This document shows positions 61,743-64,000 of a DNA stretch of 64,000 nt, one piece after another. Position 1 is the first letter of the stretch, and every line of letters begins with the position of its first letter. A program made the position numbers and the translations under genes. Under the pieces are notes generated by a model. That model ran no database searches and was not told the DNA's origin. It saw only the letters and a list, made by a program, of their open reading frames with translations. The DNA is from Penelope pileata (taxonomy: Eukaryota > Chordata > Aves > Galliformes > Cracidae): positions 186,001 through 250,000 of the forward strand of contig WBMW01005902.1 of the NCBI GenBank assembly GCA_013396635.1, in the 5' to 3' direction.

Positions 61743-61822
61743 ATGAATTTAAAGCATCCTTTAGACCTAACACCTTGTATGTATGATTCCAGCATCCTTT
61801 AGATCTAATACTTTAAATTCAT
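61743..61822. repeat. Inverted repeat enclosing a 38-base-spaced duplication
   Basis: ATGAATTTAAAG (61743-61754) and CTTTAAATTCAT (61811-61822) are perfect 12-base inverted arms. Between them AGCATCCTTTAGACCTAACA (from 61753) is repeated as AGCATCCTTTAGATCTAATA (from 61791). It lies directly at the 3' end of a CR1 copy. Confidence 0.5.
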
Positions 61823-62218
61823 GATTTCCTGCAGGCACCACAGACTTCAGGCTCCCTGCAAATCCCACCCACCCTTGCAGCGAGCAGTGCCAGAAACCCT
61901 CTGGAAGGATCCCACGGGTCCTTTTGTCTTCCTGGCTCAGGACCCGTGCCACCTCTGTAAGGTGGATGGGTGGATACCAGTCTCATCCACACCACAGGTC
62001 ACTGCAGACTGAGGTGCAGGCCAGGTGGAAACTTTCTGCTCAGAAGTAGGCAAATCACTCCTCATCCTGCTCAAAGATGTCCCAACAGACAGAAAGCTAT
62101 GTAAGAAAGCTCAACTCGGGAAAAAAAAAACACCTGCTACATTTGTATTTGTGGTCAGAATGAATGTGTTTATGTTTTCTTTCCAGGAAAGTGTTGAATC
62201 TGGCCTTAGGCCTGAGTT

Positions 62219-62310
62219 ACAGAATCATGGGATCATAGAATGGGAATCATAGAATCATTAGATTTGGAAGGGTCCTTTAAAGGCCATTTGGTCCAACTCG
62301 CCTGCAATGA
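62219..62310 (-). mobile_element. CR1 LINE 3'-end fragment, inverted
   Basis: ACAGAATCATGGGATCATAG, AATCATAGAATCATTAGATT and TGGAAGGGTCCTTTAAAGGC form the reversed CR1 terminus, with several copies of the terminal ATCATAGA unit. Confidence 0.5.
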
Positions 62311-62879
62311 ATGTTAAAACAAGAATTTTAACTATTCCTATTTAATAGAAATATCTTAAGGCCGGTTGAGAACACTTCTCTGATCAGTACTATCGGTTGG
62401 TCTGATTTCCTGCATAGCTGAAGCCACAGAGCAGTGTTTTGAATCAACACCACTATGAATTACAGCACATAGTTCAGGGAGACATCCCACCCCATACCAG
62501 AGACTTTCAGTGAGGGAAGATCCATCCCAGATAAGTTATGTCAGTGCTTACCATCCTGTCAAGAAGGGCTGCCTTTTCAATCTGTACGTCTCTGGCCTCA
62601 CTCCCCACTCCCAGCTCTGGCCACCACCCTTCAACCTGCTCCATAAGCCACAGAGGAGGGATGGAAAAAGAAGGACTACAGCCCAGCAAGGTATAGCCCA
62701 GCCTCAGCTCTCCCTCAGCACAGCAGGAATATTTTAAGCCCAGGCAAAGCTGGGATCCCTCCCACATTTTGGTGGAAAGCACCCAGGCCATACAGTTCCA
62801 TGTAGAAACTGGAGCTTGCTGTTCCCTCACCCTGTGGGCTTGACCTTACAAAACCACAGGCAAGTTATCTCGTAACCTT

Positions 62880-63075
62880 GTCCTGAATAAATAAAATGAG
62901 CTGAGCTTTTTTAGCCTCTCACAGTAAGGTAGATTTTATGGACAGACCACAAACTGTGCCTGTCACTCTTCTGAGAGCTGTTTCCACTGCATTAAAGGCA
63001 TTTTTTTAAAAATATGCCTACCAGAACTGGATGTGGTATTACAGCAATGACCTCACCTATGCTGTAAATTTTTAA
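62880..63075 (-). mobile_element. Old CR1 LINE internal fragment, inverted
   Basis: GAGCTTTTTTAGCCTCTCAC, CCTACCAGAACTGGATGTGG and TATTACAGCAATGACCTCAC resemble the reversed CR1 stretch containing ACCAGAACTGGACACAGTAT and CCTCACC. High divergence. Confidence 0.5.
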
Positions 63076-64000
63076 GACACTTAGACTGGTAACCAGTCCA
63101 TCAGAAGCATCTCTCTTTGCTGTGTTTTCGTGCATTTGGTAGCGTGTTAACAAGCTGAATTAGAGATTTATTGGCATAGTATCATTTTACTTCAAACTTC
63201 AACCTTAAATACAAAACACTTTAATATTTGGCATTTATACAGTGTTCAACATACGCTTTGATCCAAACAAAGGCATTGACCTGCCTAACCTTTGGTGTGT
63301 TTTTTTCTCTCTTGTGAATGACTGGAGCACAATTTAAGGGATCAGTTGTCACTCCCTTAACAAGAGGCTATTTTCAATTAATCAAAGAAATATAAACAGA
63401 GCCCTGTACTGAGTTCAAATAAGCTCAGAGCAGTTATGCCCTTAAAACAGATGTCTAAGGCTGTGTCACGCTTCAGATCAGAGCTGGTGTACTGTCACGA
63501 AGAGGCCGTGCAGATCTGTTTGTTGAACCAGCTAAAAAAAAAGTGCTATCAGCTCCAAATCCTGACATGGAAGTTAATGAAACGGGCAGTCCACGATGCG
63601 GATTAGGGTTTTCAGGCCAAAATCAGATTTCTTAGGTCATCACAGATTACAGAGAACAGTGGAAGTGGGGTTAGGCAGATCCATACTATTTGCAAAGCCC
63701 TGCATATTCTACCTATTCCCCCATAGTTCTGATCCTGACATGGATAATAAAATAAGTGCAATTGAAATAATAAAGAATATGTATTAATACAATAATTAAA
63801 ATAAAAAAAGCGGAAGATGAAGAGACTGTAAGAGAGTGTTGGCAAACCCCATGACATCTCATCCCATGGAGATTCCATTACATTGCTTGCATCAGGCAGA
63901 TCTGTATAAATGACCTCAGCAGGGTCAGGGGCTGGTCTTTGGCTGTGGGGCCAGCAGTCACAGCCTAGACACACACATACTTTTGAAGTTAAATGTCCTT
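63076..64000. other. Upstream flank, nothing recognised
   Basis: AT-rich DNA with no recognised exon, domain or young repeat. The 120-codon minus-strand frame at 63612-63974 shows no known features. Confidence 0.5.

Noticed and set aside
1..64000. Endogenous retrovirus, CRISPR array, operon or toxin system
   Set aside because: No LTR pairs, gag/pol/env-like frames, regularly spaced direct repeats or bacterial gene organisation were seen on either strand.

Overview
The window looks like a bird nuclear genome. It is AT-leaning, gene-poor and intron-like, and it is littered with CR1 LINE 3' ends carrying the CR1 terminal repeat (ATTCTATGATTCTAT and variants). Nothing bacterial or viral is visible: no operons, CRISPR arrays or prophage. 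Most open frames are chance frames or lie in repeats.

The one gene I can identify is on the minus strand. Bases 1-256 and 7707-7779 encode the transmembrane core of EVA1A (eva-1 homolog A, also called TMEM166 or FAM176A), a small membrane protein linked to autophagy and cell death. The reading frame crosses the intron exactly, and the last part of the coding sequence lies beyond base 1. The exon holding the start codon continues upstream to 7880 with no in-frame stop. A well-formed extra exon with a 69-codon open frame sits at 11762-11972. A weaker candidate exon at 8841-8953 would join these two in frame. A long-N-terminus form is therefore possible but unproven. The only clear CpG island, at about 60704-61145, is placed as the likely EVA1A promoter, which would make the 5' part of the gene over 50 kb long.

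Layout: 1-256 EVA1A exon; 257-7706 intron with three CR1 fragments; 7707-7880 start exon; 7881-11761 intron with a MIR-like relic and a candidate exon; 11762-11972 extra exon; 11973-60650 long intron-like DNA with CR1 pieces, MIR-like and tRNA-like SINE relics and homopolymer tracts; 60704-61145 CpG island; 61146-64000 upstream flank with CR1 pieces and a hairpin-forming duplication. The best-preserved repeat is a CR1 fragment at 41945-42558 that keeps an intact reverse transcriptase C-terminal frame.

I found no new multi-gene system. The observations most worth following are the possible N-terminal extension of EVA1A, the phase-compatible candidate exon, and the inverted repeat at 61743-61822.

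(Format note: the original answer gave no feature confidences; the 0.5 on every feature is a placeholder required by the schema, not an assessment.)
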